A stretch of 64,000 bases of DNA from CALESS01 sp041741455. GTDB taxonomy: Bacteria; Chloroflexota; Anaerolineae; Anaerolineales; Anaerolineaceae. The stretch spans positions 5,124 to 69,123 of the forward strand of contig JBGSJZ010000055.1 of NCBI GenBank assembly GCA_041741455.1, written 5' to 3'. The position numbers and the translations under genes are program-made. Positions 51,463-59,925 of the stretch are shown piece by piece; positions within the stretch are counted from its first letter, which is position 1; each line of letters opens with the position of its first letter. Below the pieces are notes generated by a model, which worked only from the letters and a program-made list of their open reading frames with translations, did no database searches and was not told the origin of the DNA.

Positions 51463-52485
51463 ATGAAAAGAGCCAGTTTTTTCCTGATGACGTTTGTCCT
51501 GGCCTTCCTGGTTGTCTGGATTCTATTCGGTGCCCGACTGGGTGGAATCTGGATCATCTTGATTGGTTTGTTTGGTTGGGCGTTCCTGTCATGGCTTCTA
51601 TGGCAGGCCAGAAAACTACAGGCGAAAAAGTTGGTTTATATCGGACTCGGCGTTTTGCTGGGCTTGTTCTTTCCAACCTCGGCCATTATCGAATCAGAGA
51701 AATATTTCCATTACCATCTGCCACAGCCCTTCCTGTCGATTGTGGATATCCTGATCTATGCCTGTTTCATCCTGGCCCTGGTATTGGCAGCGGCCCTGCT
51801 GCATGCCGGGGTAAAAATGCTCCAGCAGAGGTACTCTCCACCGGCAGCTGAGGAGGTGGGTCAGGTAAAAACAGACGATTGGATCCTGGTGATTGTCTTC
51901 AGCCTGAGTGCGTCGTTGCTGCTACTATTTTTCCATAACTTGTCCGGCCTGATCATGTGGGATAACACCTATGATGCCATCGAAGGTTTCTGGTTGTTCA
52001 TGCCGATTTTGGTCAGTCTGGTTTGCGGGACGGTGTTGGTAGTTAACCTGCCTGGCAAACTGAAATTGGTCAGCCTAATGTTCTTCCTGTTTGTACCAGT
52101 GTTGACCTATATTGTGTATGTTCCCGCAATGAACATCGATTTCCGCAGTATGACCCGTGAGCGTGGAGATCGCATCACCTACGCTATTGAGGCTTATCGA
52201 CAGCGAGAAGGACAATATCCGCAGACCCTGGCCCAACTCACACCAGGTGACTTGCTTACCATTGAGCCGCCATTTATCATCAATGGCCAGAACTGGTGTT
52301 ATGATGCCGAACCGGATATTTACCGCCTGGGTTACGTCGAACGTGAGCACTGGAGCTCCCCCTGTTATTACGGAGAGGTCTTTAATTCCGCCGGGGATTT
52401 TTCCGGCTACCCACCGGTCTGCGAAGCCGAATTGGCCATATTTACACCAAAATTTGATACAACCGGGTTTTTTGGGTGTAAATAG
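51463..52485 (+). CDS. Membrane protein with C-terminal external domain
   Basis: 340 residues: about seven helices in the first 230 residues, then a soluble part starting RGDRITYAIEAYRQREGQYP, which resembles the pilin/type II secretion G-like segment (helix plus YPxTLxxL) often found at the outer face. The C-terminus is Cys-rich (four Cys in the last 60 residues). No named family recognised. The start is TTG 51427 or ATG 51463; neither has a clear site, and I chose ATG. Confidence 0.65.
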   Translation: MKRASFFLMTFVLAFLVVWILFGARLGGIWIILIGLFGWAFLSWLLWQARKLQAKKLVYIGLGVLLGLFFPTSAIIESEKYFHYHLPQPFLSIVDILIYACFILALVLAAALLHAGVKMLQQRYSPPAAEEVGQVKTDDWILVIVFSLSASLLLLFFHNLSGLIMWDNTYDAIEGFWLFMPILVSLVCGTVLVVNLPGKLKLVSLMFFLFVPVLTYIVYVPAMNIDFRSMTRERGDRITYAIEAYRQREGQYPQTLAQLTPGDLLTIEPPFIINGQNWCYDAEPDIYRLGYVEREHWSSPCYYGEVFNSAGDFSGYPPVCEAELAIFTPKFDTTGFFGCK

Positions 52486-52488
52486 CAG

Positions 52489-52517
52489 TTGACAAACGTT
52501 CTATTTTTATGTAAGAT
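52489..52517 (+). promoter_or_regulatory. Promoter of the small zinc-ribbon gene
   Basis: TTGACA at 52489-52494 and TAAGAT at 52512-52517, 17 bp apart, with a TG directly before the -10 hexamer. Transcription starts near 52524, leaving about 123 nt of leader. Confidence 0.75.
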
Positions 52518-52646
52518 GAATCTGTAATTCGGATATTTACAGGGGGAATAACGAAGCGGAGTTTGTCATTAACCTCTGCTGAGGCCAGATCAAAGGCTTT
52601 AACAGAGGAAGGTTGAAGGCGATTTGCCTGTACAAAAGGAGAAAAA

Positions 52647-52802
52647 ATGGATTTCGAAGGATACTGCGTCAAGTGCCGTGGAAAAGTTCAGGTCAAGGGT
52701 GGTGTAATCAAGGAATCCCCCAATGGCCGTCGAATGGTGCAGGGTCCCTGCCCGGTCTGCAAAACCAAGGTGACGCGCTTTCTGGCTGGCGCAAAGAAAT
52801 AA
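52647..52802 (+). CDS. 51-residue zinc-ribbon protein (DUF5679-like)
   Basis: Small protein with two Cys pairs: Cys7-x-x-Cys10 (CVKC) and Cys35-x-x-Cys38 (CPVC), separated by a basic segment (NGRRMVQG), ending FLAGAKK. This is the DUF5679 pattern of a short nucleic-acid-binding-like ribbon. ATG at 52647 follows AGGAG. A good promoter and terminator enclose it, so it is expressed alone. The function is unknown. Too short for most gene finders. Confidence 0.85.
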   Translation: MDFEGYCVKCRGKVQVKGGVIKESPNGRRMVQGPCPVCKTKVTRFLAGAKK

Positions 52803-52838
52803 TCCCGCGGCTGGCAAGCACGAAACTGATTTGATAAA

Positions 52839-52878
52839 AAACTTCCCAACGTAATATCTGAAAGACGTTGGGAAGTTT
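52839..52878 (+). terminator. Terminator of the zinc-ribbon gene
   Basis: A perfect 14-bp stem (52839-52852 with 52865-52878) with an A-rich side; T-rich sequence follows in part. Confidence 0.8.
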
Positions 52879-52966
52879 AATTTCTGTTGGATGCTGGAAA
52901 ACAATTGTCTCATTTTGTCCTCCCTAAAATTTTCGCCTGGGAGGCTGAATATTAAGGACCTTATCG

Positions 52967-53560
52967 ATGATAACCGATTCGAGTCAAATCGAAGTATTCC
53001 CCGCCACCGCTGAACGCTGGCTGGACCTGGAAGCGTTGTTCGGCGAACACGGTGCCTATGCCAATTGCTGGTGCACTTTCTGGCGGATTAAACGCTCGGA
53101 ATTCAGCAAGCTGAAGAGCGAGGAAAAGAAGGCACTTTTGAAGGAATGGACAACCTTGCCGATTGCCCCCGGCGTGCTGGCCTATGACGAGGGCCAGGCG
53201 GTCGGTTGGTGCGCCATTCAACCGCGTGAGACCCTGCTGCCGCTGGCAAAATCCCGCATCCTTAAACCGGTGGATGACCAACCGGTCTGGTCGATTGTCT
53301 GCTATTTCGTGGCAAAATCTGCCCGCCGCCAGGGGGTGATGCAGGCCCTCTTGCGCGGCGCGATCGAGTATGCCCGCCAGAATGGTGCCACCATCGTCGA
53401 GGGTTACCCGCTGGATATGCAATCCGCCCCGCTGGACGGCAAGAAGCTGACCGGTTATAGCGGATTCATGGGTATCGCCTCGGTCTACCGTGAACTGGGC
53501 TTTGTCGAAGTTGGCCGGGCCTCGGAAACGCAAGTGATCATGCGTTATGAGATCCATTAA
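52967..53560 (+). CDS. GNAT-family N-acetyltransferase
   Basis: 197 residues. Motif A is CYFVAKSARRQGVMQALLRG (about 112-131), preceded by WSIV; the N-terminal CWCTFWRIKRSEF is a Cys/Trp-rich segment found in one GNAT subgroup. Substrate unknown. It is followed by a DinB gene whose start overlaps its last codons. Confidence 0.9.
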   Translation: MITDSSQIEVFPATAERWLDLEALFGEHGAYANCWCTFWRIKRSEFSKLKSEEKKALLKEWTTLPIAPGVLAYDEGQAVGWCAIQPRETLLPLAKSRILKPVDDQPVWSIVCYFVAKSARRQGVMQALLRGAIEYARQNGATIVEGYPLDMQSAPLDGKKLTGYSGFMGIASVYRELGFVEVGRASETQVIMRYEIH

Positions 53561-54068
53561 CCACATGACTACAAGTTCCCTCACTACCAAAACCCAGTTT
53601 CAAACCTTGTTTGGCTATCAATTTCATACCCGAAATCGGTTGATTGAGCGGGCTGCCCAGCTTCCCGAGGAAGATACTCTCGCCAATCCAGGTTACGGCC
53701 ACGGCTCAATTCACGCCCTGCTGTTCCACTTGTTGCGGGCGGAAAGTGGCTGGCGGGTCGCCATCGAAACGGGCATCCAGCCGCCTCCGGAGAAGATCGA
53801 GACCTATCCGACTTTTGCCTTATTGCTGCCTGCCCTTCACCAGGAACAGCAGGCCTGGTTGGACTTGCTGGAAAACCTGACGGCCGAAAAAATCGAATCC
53901 GACCTATCACTGACCACCCAGCGTGGACGCACGTTTGTCATCCCCTGCTGGCGGGTCTTGCAGCATCTCATCCTGCACGGCATGCAGCACCATACCGAAA
54001 TCGCCCAGTTATTGACCCTGAAGGGCCAGTCGCCGGGGGATATTGATTTTATTTTCTACGATGGTTAG
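53547..54068 (+). CDS. DinB-family protein
   Basis: 173 residues with the four-helix DinB pattern and the metal-site histidines in HALLFHLLRAE and LHGMQHHTEIAQLL. DinB proteins are putative thiol-transferases or metal-dependent hydrolases with small ligands. The start may be ATG 53547, overlapping the GNAT gene, or ATG 53565; neither has a good ribosome site, so translational coupling is likely. Confidence 0.88.
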   Translation: MRSINHMTTSSLTTKTQFQTLFGYQFHTRNRLIERAAQLPEEDTLANPGYGHGSIHALLFHLLRAESGWRVAIETGIQPPPEKIETYPTFALLLPALHQEQQAWLDLLENLTAEKIESDLSLTTQRGRTFVIPCWRVLQHLILHGMQHHTEIAQLLTLKGQSPGDIDFIFYDG

Positions 54069-54101
54069 GGGAGAGCAGCAACCATCAACGAATTTTTAAA
54101 C

Positions 54102-54138
54102 AAATAAACGAATGGAAACTGACTCCGTTCGTTTATTT
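54102..54138 (+). terminator. Stem-loop after the GNAT-DinB operon
   Basis: AAATAAACGAA (54102-54112) pairs with TTCGTTTATTT (54128-54138), an 11-bp AT-rich stem followed by a T-rich stretch. Confidence 0.65.
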
Positions 54139-54171
54139 GTTCCTTATTGGTTGATGGTGATTAACCATCTG

Positions 54172-54651
54172 TTACATCTTTGCGAATAATCCCCTGGCCC
54201 ATTCGGCTGCCCGTTCCAGCTCGCCATCCTTCAGCGGGCCTTCGCTGGCTTTAACGAAAAAGCCCTCCGGCTCGGCGATCAACGTGCCGCCGGCTTTGAG
54301 CATGGCAGTCCCAATCGGTTTGGCGGCATAGCCAAAAATCTTGACCATGAAGGTCAGGATGCCATTATTGACATCCTTAATCGCAATGCGGGTGTCAAAA
54401 CCTGCCACTTTGAGGCCCTTCAGGCTACCGGGGTTTAGACCCTTCATCCATTTTTTGGTTTCTTCCCACGGCCGGAAAGCCCGGGTTGGCGAGCCAACGA
54501 TCAGCAACTCCACCCCGGCCAGTTGTTCCGGGGTCAGACCGGACACCTGGACCACCCCGATCTCTGCCTGGTTCGGGTAGGCCGCGGCAATCGCCCGGGC
54601 AACTTTTTCGGTGTTGCCAAAGACCGATTCATACACAACCAAAACCTTCAT
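54172..54651 (-). CDS. Flavodoxin-family protein
   Basis: 159 residues starting MKVLVVYESVFGNTEKVARA with the flavodoxin phosphate loop (T/S-x-F/V-G-N-T-E-K form), then LLIVGSPTRAFRPWEETKKW. It binds FMN by family. The chain ends in a short helical tail. Not a typical electron-transfer flavodoxin in context; perhaps a flavoprotein of the WrbA-type or haem-related group. ATG at 54651 follows GGAGGG. Confidence 0.92.
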   Translation of the reverse strand: MKVLVVYESVFGNTEKVARAIAAAYPNQAEIGVVQVSGLTPEQLAGVELLIVGSPTRAFRPWEETKKWMKGLNPGSLKGLKVAGFDTRIAIKDVNNGILTFMVKIFGYAAKPIGTAMLKAGGTLIAEPEGFFVKASEGPLKDGELERAAEWARGLFAKM

Positions 54652-54720
54652 GCGAACATCCCTCCACGGACGAAATCTCCCCGCTTCGATTATAAATCCG
54701 CAAAGCCCTGCGGGCAATCA

Positions 54721-54750
54721 AAAAAGTCTCCTGAGTAGAGGAGACTTTTT
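54721..54750 (-). terminator. Rho-independent terminator
   Basis: A 12-bp stem (54721-54732 with 54739-54750) with AAAAA/TTTTT ends. On the minus strand six T follow, so it ends the transcript of the four-helix membrane protein. Confidence 0.9.
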
Positions 54751-54780
54751 CAGGGCAAACAAATTCACCTTCGCAGAAAA

Positions 54781-55224
54781 CTAGTTAAACAACCGCTCCC
54801 AGGGGATGGCGGCCAGGACAAGAACAAAGGATGCCAGGAACCACAAAGCCGCCCGGCGGTGCTTGGACAGATCACTGGCAGCTTTTTTGCTCTGCGCCCG
54901 GCCGATGTGTGCCACCACTATTGCCACGATCATCATCAGCGTATGCTCCACCAGGAAGAAGCGGCTGACCGCATTGCCCATGGCTCCGGCAAAGTTGCGC
55001 AAGCCGGCAGTTGTAATCGGACTGACAAAGAACAGGACCAGGCCGAGTAGAAACTGGATGTCCAGGATGGAAGTGAAACTAACTCCGGCGGAGTTATCCG
55101 CCTTGACCCATGGCTTTTTCCCCAACCAGCCCACAAAAGCCCGCACTACGGCATAGATCCCAACCACCAGCACCAGCCAGCGGGTGATGTCATGCATCAC
55201 AAGTATTAGTTCATAGAAACTCAT
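54781..55224 (-). CDS. Four-helix membrane protein with conserved-looking histidines
   Basis: 147 residues with four helices. Histidines lie in or near helix ends (LVMHDITRWLV, FFLVEHTLMMIVAIVVAHIGR). I recall similar proteins in Bacteroidota annotated loosely as cytochrome B, so haem binding is possible but unproven. ATG at 55224; a terminator follows. It is divergent from nothing and sits next to a tandem-GNAT gene. Confidence 0.65.
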   Translation of the reverse strand: MSFYELILVMHDITRWLVLVVGIYAVVRAFVGWLGKKPWVKADNSAGVSFTSILDIQFLLGLVLFFVSPITTAGLRNFAGAMGNAVSRFFLVEHTLMMIVAIVVAHIGRAQSKKAASDLSKHRRAALWFLASFVLVLAAIPWERLFN

Positions 55225-55283
55225 CGTTTTTCTCCTTGGTTGATTGTTCTTTTATTATTTTGTTCGACCGGCTTGAACCAGTT

Positions 55284-56291
55284 TCAAGATTGGGAGGGTT
55301 CAGGCTGTGTGATTCCCGGCCGCAATTCTTTTTCAAACTGGATGAACTCACTGACGATATGCATGCCGGCCTTTTGGTACAGCCGGGTGGCGCCGGTCGG
55401 GTTGGAGGCATCCACCCCCAGGCCGATGTTCTTCGTCCCGCGCCGGTAAAATTCGCCAAATGAATATTGGAGCAGGGCAAGCCCCAAACTCTGCTTGCGC
55501 CAGGCCGGGCGTACGCCTAATGTGCGAATCCAGCCGATCTCCATCCGGTAATGATTGATGGAAAACCCCGCCACTTCACTGCCATCCCAGATCACAGCCC
55601 ACAGAGCTGGCTCATATTCGGGGGCATCAAAATAGTAATAGGTGAACTCAGCAAAGCTGATTGGATGACTGCCCCAGTGTGACTGGAAGGCTTCATTGAG
55701 CGCCTGCCAAATGGCCTCGGCATGTTGTTCCTTCACGAAGGGTCGGAGCTCAAACCCGGCCGGCAGGATAGGCTTCGGCGGGACAGCATCCAGCTCGATT
55801 CCCATGCGCCAGAAATAGCGAACCGGTGAGTAGCCCTCCCGGGTGAAGTAGGTTTTACCGGGTTCGTCCTTGTGGTCGGTGGCGGCCCGGATAAACACGC
55901 GCAGGTCGGCTGGAGCCTGCCTCACATGTTCCCCACCCCGGATTTCAATTACCCTCAGCAAGGCGGTGTGAATCCCATGCTCTATATATTTCGGATGAAC
56001 GTACAGGTCGCCGCTGAGATGGTAGTGATCTTTCACATCCAGGAGTTCGCCATAACCAACCACCTGTCCTTCGCGAGTTTCCACCAGCCAGGCATCCAGC
56101 TCCGGGTTGAAGCCGGCGTGTTTCCAGCTATTGGCCAAATCCTCTGGCGTAACCGCAACACTGATGTCGCCATCCGCTTCGCACACCGCGTAAATCAGCT
56201 GAGCGATCGCGTTTAAATCGTCCCAGCGCACGGAGCGTAAGGTCAGCGATGCATCCAGAGGTGTTTGGGTTGATGAGGTTGAATCGGTCAT
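55284..56291 (-). CDS. Tandem GNAT acetyltransferase (MshD-like)
   Basis: 335 residues with two GNAT halves: domain 1 (about 15-165, VGYGELLDVKDHYHLSGDLY, HPKYIEHGIHTAL) and domain 2 (about 180-320, GWIRTLGVRPAWRKQSLGLAL, VDASNPTGATRLYQKAGM). The second motif A (RPAWRKQSLGLALL) is intact; the first is weak, so perhaps only one half is active. Mycothiol synthase has this layout, but nothing here shows mycothiol chemistry. Confidence 0.92.
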   Translation of the reverse strand: MTDSTSSTQTPLDASLTLRSVRWDDLNAIAQLIYAVCEADGDISVAVTPEDLANSWKHAGFNPELDAWLVETREGQVVGYGELLDVKDHYHLSGDLYVHPKYIEHGIHTALLRVIEIRGGEHVRQAPADLRVFIRAATDHKDEPGKTYFTREGYSPVRYFWRMGIELDAVPPKPILPAGFELRPFVKEQHAEAIWQALNEAFQSHWGSHPISFAEFTYYYFDAPEYEPALWAVIWDGSEVAGFSINHYRMEIGWIRTLGVRPAWRKQSLGLALLQYSFGEFYRRGTKNIGLGVDASNPTGATRLYQKAGMHIVSEFIQFEKELRPGITQPEPSQS

Positions 56292-56385
56292 GTTTTTCCT
56301 GCCAACGGGTCGGTTGGCAACCTTTCAATAGGATGGAAGTATACTTGATGTAAACAGGTTTTTCAAACCAAACTGAGGTGTGAAA

Positions 56386-56946
56386 ATGATCGATATCCAG
56401 GTCCTCACAACCCTGGCCGATGTAGATTTACTTCAGGTGATGTCAGGTTATAACTCCCACGAACGCTATGCCGTTTCTGTGGAGGAAACCGAACCCCTGA
56501 CCACCTTTCAATTACGACTGGAAAGGTTGTCGCAGCCTTATACCCGGGATTTCCGTTCCGGCCTGACCTTGGGCGATATACAGCGCTACCTGCAATTGCT
56601 TCCGCAGGGGCTTTGCCTGGCAGCCTGGGTGGATGGCCAGGTGGCTGGGATAGCCATCGCCGGGGCGGAGATCTGGAACGGTACCCTGTGGATCTGGGAG
56701 TTCCATGTTGCCCCGGCTTTCCAGCGGATGGGTGTTGGCCGCAGGTTGATGGATACTCTGGCGCAACTAGCCCGAGCGCGCGGATTGCGCACCCTGCGGG
56801 TGGAGACCCAGAATACCAATGTCCCGGCTATCCGCTTTTACCGCCGCCTGGGTTTTCAAATCCAGGGTATCGACGTCTCGTTCTACTCGAATTCGGATTT
56901 ATCCACCGGCGAGGTGGCGCTGTTCCTCAAACGCCCCCTGGATTGA
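56386..56946 (+). CDS. RimI-like N-acetyltransferase
   Basis: 186 residues with a typical GNAT core: LWIWEFHVAPAFQRMGVGRRLMDTL, in part APAFQRMGVGRRLM, then ETQNTNVPAIRFYRRLGF. Substrate unknown. ATG at 56386 has GAGGTG 6 bp upstream. It lies 70 bp before the mevalonate cluster but shows no clear link with it. Confidence 0.92.
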   Translation: MIDIQVLTTLADVDLLQVMSGYNSHERYAVSVEETEPLTTFQLRLERLSQPYTRDFRSGLTLGDIQRYLQLLPQGLCLAAWVDGQVAGIAIAGAEIWNGTLWIWEFHVAPAFQRMGVGRRLMDTLAQLARARGLRTLRVETQNTNVPAIRFYRRLGFQIQGIDVSFYSNSDLSTGEVALFLKRPLD

Positions 56947-57015
56947 GGTGTGATAGTTTTTGCAAGCAACCTGTGGGTAAGATTGACAGCGTGAGGTAAC
57001 TGCATCGAAATTGGG

Positions 57016-58296
57016 ATGGACATGGAAAAGAAAAAATTCTACGAACTGACAATTGAAGAGCGGCTGGCGCAGGTAGCGGCGCAGGCCGAGTTGACCCCGG
57101 AAGAATCGAGTGCCTTGGGCGGTGGGACTGGCCTCTCGCTGGAGCAGGCCGACCACATGATCGAGAACGTGGTGGGTCGCTATGCCCTGCCACTGGGGAT
57201 TGCTCAGAATTTCATCGTCAATGGCCGTCCGGTGCTGGTACCAATGGTGGTGGAGGAAGCCTCGATTGTGGCCGGCGCTTCCTTCATGGCCAAACTGGCT
57301 GCGGCGGGTGGCGGCTTCACTGCCTCCACTACCGCCCCGGAGATGATCGGCCAGATGCAGGTGTTGAACATTGCCGATTTACCCGGCGCCCGCCTGAAAC
57401 TGCTGGAGAATAAAGCCCGCTTGCTGCAGGCTGCGGCCAAGGTGGACCCGCTGCTGATTAGCCTGGGCGGCGGTCCGCGTGACCTGGAAGTTCGCCTGAT
57501 GGAAGACTCCCCAATCGGACCCTTCCTGGTGGTGCACCTGATCTACGACGTGCGGGATGCGATGGGCGCCAATGCGGTCAACACTGCCTGTGAGCGCCTG
57601 GCACCGCTGGTCGAGGGGATCACTGGTGGACGGGTGCTGCTGCGCATCCTCTCCAACCTGGCGGATCGCCGCCTGGGAAGAGCGCAAGTCATCCTCCCGC
57701 TGGAGAAGCTGGCTTTCGATAACTTTTCCGCCGAAGAAGTCCGGGATGGCATCATTGCGGCTTATGCCTTTGCGGCAGCGGACCCCTACCGGGCGGCCAC
57801 CCACAACAAGGGCATCATGAACGGGGTGGACGCGGTAGTGCTGGCGACCGGAAACGACTGGCGTGCTGTGGAAGCCGGGGCGCATGCCTATGCTGCCCGT
57901 TCCGGGCGCTACACCAGCCTTTCGACCTGGACCAAGGATGAGCAGGGCAACCTGGTGGGTACGTTGGAGATGCCCATGGCGGTTGGCCTAGTGGGTGGGG
58001 CAACCCGCGTTCATCCGGGGGCCCGGGCGGCCATCAAGCTGCTGGGTGTCAAAACGGCTGCGGAACTGGCTCAGATCATTGTCTCGGTGGGACTGGCGCA
58101 AAACCTGGCTGCCCTGCGCGCCCTGGCGACGGAGGGCATCAACCGCGGCCACATGGGCCTGCATGCGCGCCAGGTGGCTATCGCTGCCGGCGCCGTGGGC
58201 GATGAAATCGAAATTATCGCCCAACAACTGGTGATCGAGAAGAAAATCCGCGTTGATCGAGCTGAATCGGTTCTTCGGGACATAAGAAAAATTTAA
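57016..58296 (+). CDS. mvaA: HMG-CoA reductase, class II
   Basis: 426-residue enzyme of the mevalonate pathway. Key segments are MVVEEASIVAGAS (catalytic Glu at 80-81), DVRDAMGANAVN (NAD(P)-binding), NKGIMNGVDAVVLATGNDWRA (catalytic Lys and Asp) and GHMGLHAR (catalytic His). The sequence follows the class II (Pseudomonas mevalonii-like) form. ATG at 57016 or 57022; both are near GGGATG. Together with the HMG-CoA synthase and thiolase-like genes downstream it covers entry into the mevalonate pathway. A GxxExxY gene with inverted-repeat borders lies between it and them. Confidence 0.96.
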   Translation: MDMEKKKFYELTIEERLAQVAAQAELTPEESSALGGGTGLSLEQADHMIENVVGRYALPLGIAQNFIVNGRPVLVPMVVEEASIVAGASFMAKLAAAGGGFTASTTAPEMIGQMQVLNIADLPGARLKLLENKARLLQAAAKVDPLLISLGGGPRDLEVRLMEDSPIGPFLVVHLIYDVRDAMGANAVNTACERLAPLVEGITGGRVLLRILSNLADRRLGRAQVILPLEKLAFDNFSAEEVRDGIIAAYAFAAADPYRAATHNKGIMNGVDAVVLATGNDWRAVEAGAHAYAARSGRYTSLSTWTKDEQGNLVGTLEMPMAVGLVGGATRVHPGARAAIKLLGVKTAAELAQIIVSVGLAQNLAALRALATEGINRGHMGLHARQVAIAAGAVGDEIEIIAQQLVIEKKIRVDRAESVLRDIRKI

Positions 58297-58327
58297 ACCA
58301 CAGAGGCACAGAGAACACAGAGAAAAA
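58296..58327 (+). repeat. Left inverted repeat of the GxxExxY element
   Basis: Begins AACCACAGAGGCACAGAG and ends in AGAGAAAAA. It overlaps the last base of the HMG-CoA reductase stop codon. Confidence 0.75.
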
Positions 58328-58343
58328 CTTGATTGGAAAACCT

Positions 58344-58751
58344 ATGAAGTATGTCAAGCCAGCCAAGCAAGAGGATTACCCTGAGGAAGAATTAACAGGG
58401 AGGATTATTGGTGCAGCTATCGAAGTTAACAAAAATCTGGGTCCAGGATTGTTAGAGTCGGCTTACCAGGTGTGTCTGGCGAGAGAAATGTCTTTGCGAA
58501 AAATTCCATTTGAGGCTGAAAAACAACTTCCAATTACTTATAAAGGATTGTCTGTGGATGGTGGCTATCGGATGGATTTCCTGAATGAAGGTAAGGTGGT
58601 GGTGGAGTTAAAGGCAGTCAATGAGCTTGCTCCAATTCATTTTGCCCAATTGCTCACCTATCTAAAGCTTACGAATAGTAAAGTTGGGCTCCTCATAAAT
58701 TTCAATGTTAATGTACTAACAGAGGGTGTCGTAAGACGCATGGCGAATTAA
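58344..58751 (+). CDS. GxxExxY protein, PD-(D/E)XK nuclease-like
   Basis: 135 residues. The signature is Gly35-Glu38-Tyr41 (GPGLLESAY). A PD-(D/E)XK-like catalytic trace is visible as Asp78 (YRMDFLNEG), Glu88 and Lys90 (VVVELKA), the usual fold of these proteins. Function of the family is unproven; nuclease activity is plausible. The gene lies between inverted repeats and is slightly more AT-rich than its neighbours. ATG at 58344 is the first plausible start (TTG 58329 is upstream), with only a weak site. Confidence 0.9.
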   Translation: MKYVKPAKQEDYPEEELTGRIIGAAIEVNKNLGPGLLESAYQVCLAREMSLRKIPFEAEKQLPITYKGLSVDGGYRMDFLNEGKVVVELKAVNELAPIHFAQLLTYLKLTNSKVGLLINFNVNVLTEGVVRRMAN

Positions 58752-58757
58752 GAAATG

Positions 58758-58789
58758 TTTTTCTCAGTGCTCTCTGTGTCTCTGTGGTT
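58758..58789 (-). repeat. Right inverted repeat of the GxxExxY element
   Basis: Inverted copy of 58296-58327, differing at three of 32 positions. Confidence 0.75.
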
Positions 58790-58848
58790 CATAGGTTTTA
58801 AGAAATTATTGCTCCGTGGTTTATCTTCACTAACAAGGATTTAAAAAC

Positions 58849-59925
58849 ATGACAGAAACCAATCCCTCAGCAATTCTCAAACCCGATCGACCGGTCGGGA
58901 TCATCGGCTACGGCGCCTACGTGCCGCGCTACCGCCTGCCCGCCAGTGAAGTGGCGCGCATTTGGGCAGGAGGCAGGGCAGCTGGCCTGCCAGTCAAGGA
59001 GAAAGCCGTGGCCGGGCTGGACGAGGACGTGATCACCATGTCCATCGAAGCCGGCCGCAACGCCTTGCTGCGCGCCCGCATCGATCCGCAACTGCTGCGC
59101 GCTGTCTGGGTCGGCTCGGAATCCCACCCCTACGCCGTCAAGCCCTCTGGCACCCTGGTGGCCGAAGCCCTGGGCGCTGCCCCTAGCGTCTCGGCGGGTG
59201 ACTGGGAGTTCGCCTGCAAGGCCGGCACCGAAGCCATGGTGGCCGCCATTGGACTGGTCGGCTCTGGCATGGCCCGTTACGCCCTGGCCATCGGCATGGA
59301 CACCGCCCAGGGTCGCCCCGGCGATGCCCTGGAATACACCGCTGCCTCCGGTGGGGCTGCCTACATCCTTGGTCCGGCGGATGAAGCCCTGGCCATCATC
59401 CAGGGTTCCTACTCCTACGTCACCGACACGCCGGATTTCTGGCGGCGCGCCGAACGCAAATACCCGGAGCACGGTCACCGCTTCACCGGCGAACCGGCTT
59501 ACTTTAAGCACATCACGGAGGCGGGTCAGCACCTGATGGACGAGTTTGGCCTCAAGCCGCAGGATTTCGCCTACGCCATCTTCCACCAACCCAACACCAA
59601 GTTTCCGCAGCGGGCCGCCCAACTGCTCGGCTTTAGTCCGGAGCAGATCAAGCCCGGCCTGCTTTCGCCCGTCATCGGCAACACCTACGCCGGCGCCGCC
59701 ATGATCGGCCTGACTGCCACCCTGGACGTGGCCAAACCCGGCGACCGCATCTTGATGGTCTCTTTCGGTTCGGGCGCTGGCTCGGATGCCTTCCTGATCG
59801 ACGTCACCTCGGCGCTAGATGAGCGCCGCAACCTGGCCCCCAGGACCCAGGAATACATCGCCCGCCGCACCCAGATCGACTACGCCGAGTACGTGCGCAT
59901 GCGCGGCAAGATTGCACTGGAATGA
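58849..59925 (+). CDS. HMG-CoA synthase, archaeal type
   Basis: 358-residue thiolase-superfamily enzyme that condenses acetoacetyl-CoA with acetyl-CoA. The nucleophile is Cys123 (FACKAGTEA), with His246 (HQPNTKFPQR) and the acidic segment VAGLDEDVITMS. This short form belongs to the archaeal/Chloroflexota branch, which works as a complex with a thiolase and a DUF35 protein, both encoded next. The start is ATG 58849; the stop overlaps the thiolase start (ATGA). Confidence 0.95.
   Translation: MTETNPSAILKPDRPVGIIGYGAYVPRYRLPASEVARIWAGGRAAGLPVKEKAVAGLDEDVITMSIEAGRNALLRARIDPQLLRAVWVGSESHPYAVKPSGTLVAEALGAAPSVSAGDWEFACKAGTEAMVAAIGLVGSGMARYALAIGMDTAQGRPGDALEYTAASGGAAYILGPADEALAIIQGSYSYVTDTPDFWRRAERKYPEHGHRFTGEPAYFKHITEAGQHLMDEFGLKPQDFAYAIFHQPNTKFPQRAAQLLGFSPEQIKPGLLSPVIGNTYAGAAMIGLTATLDVAKPGDRILMVSFGSGAGSDAFLIDVTSALDERRNLAPRTQEYIARRTQIDYAEYVRMRGKIALE

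Larger units (their letters stand above)
58296..58789. mobile_element. Candidate GxxExxY-carrying element with inverted-repeat ends
   Basis: A 494-bp unit: a 32-bp repeat at 58296-58327, the GxxExxY gene, and the inverted copy at 58758-58789 (29/32 positions match). It interrupts the mevalonate cluster between two functionally linked genes, starting at the end of the reductase gene. The same repeats border a 63-bp gene-less element at 61150-61212. No classical transposase gene is present; the GxxExxY protein may be the only coding part. Confidence 0.6.
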
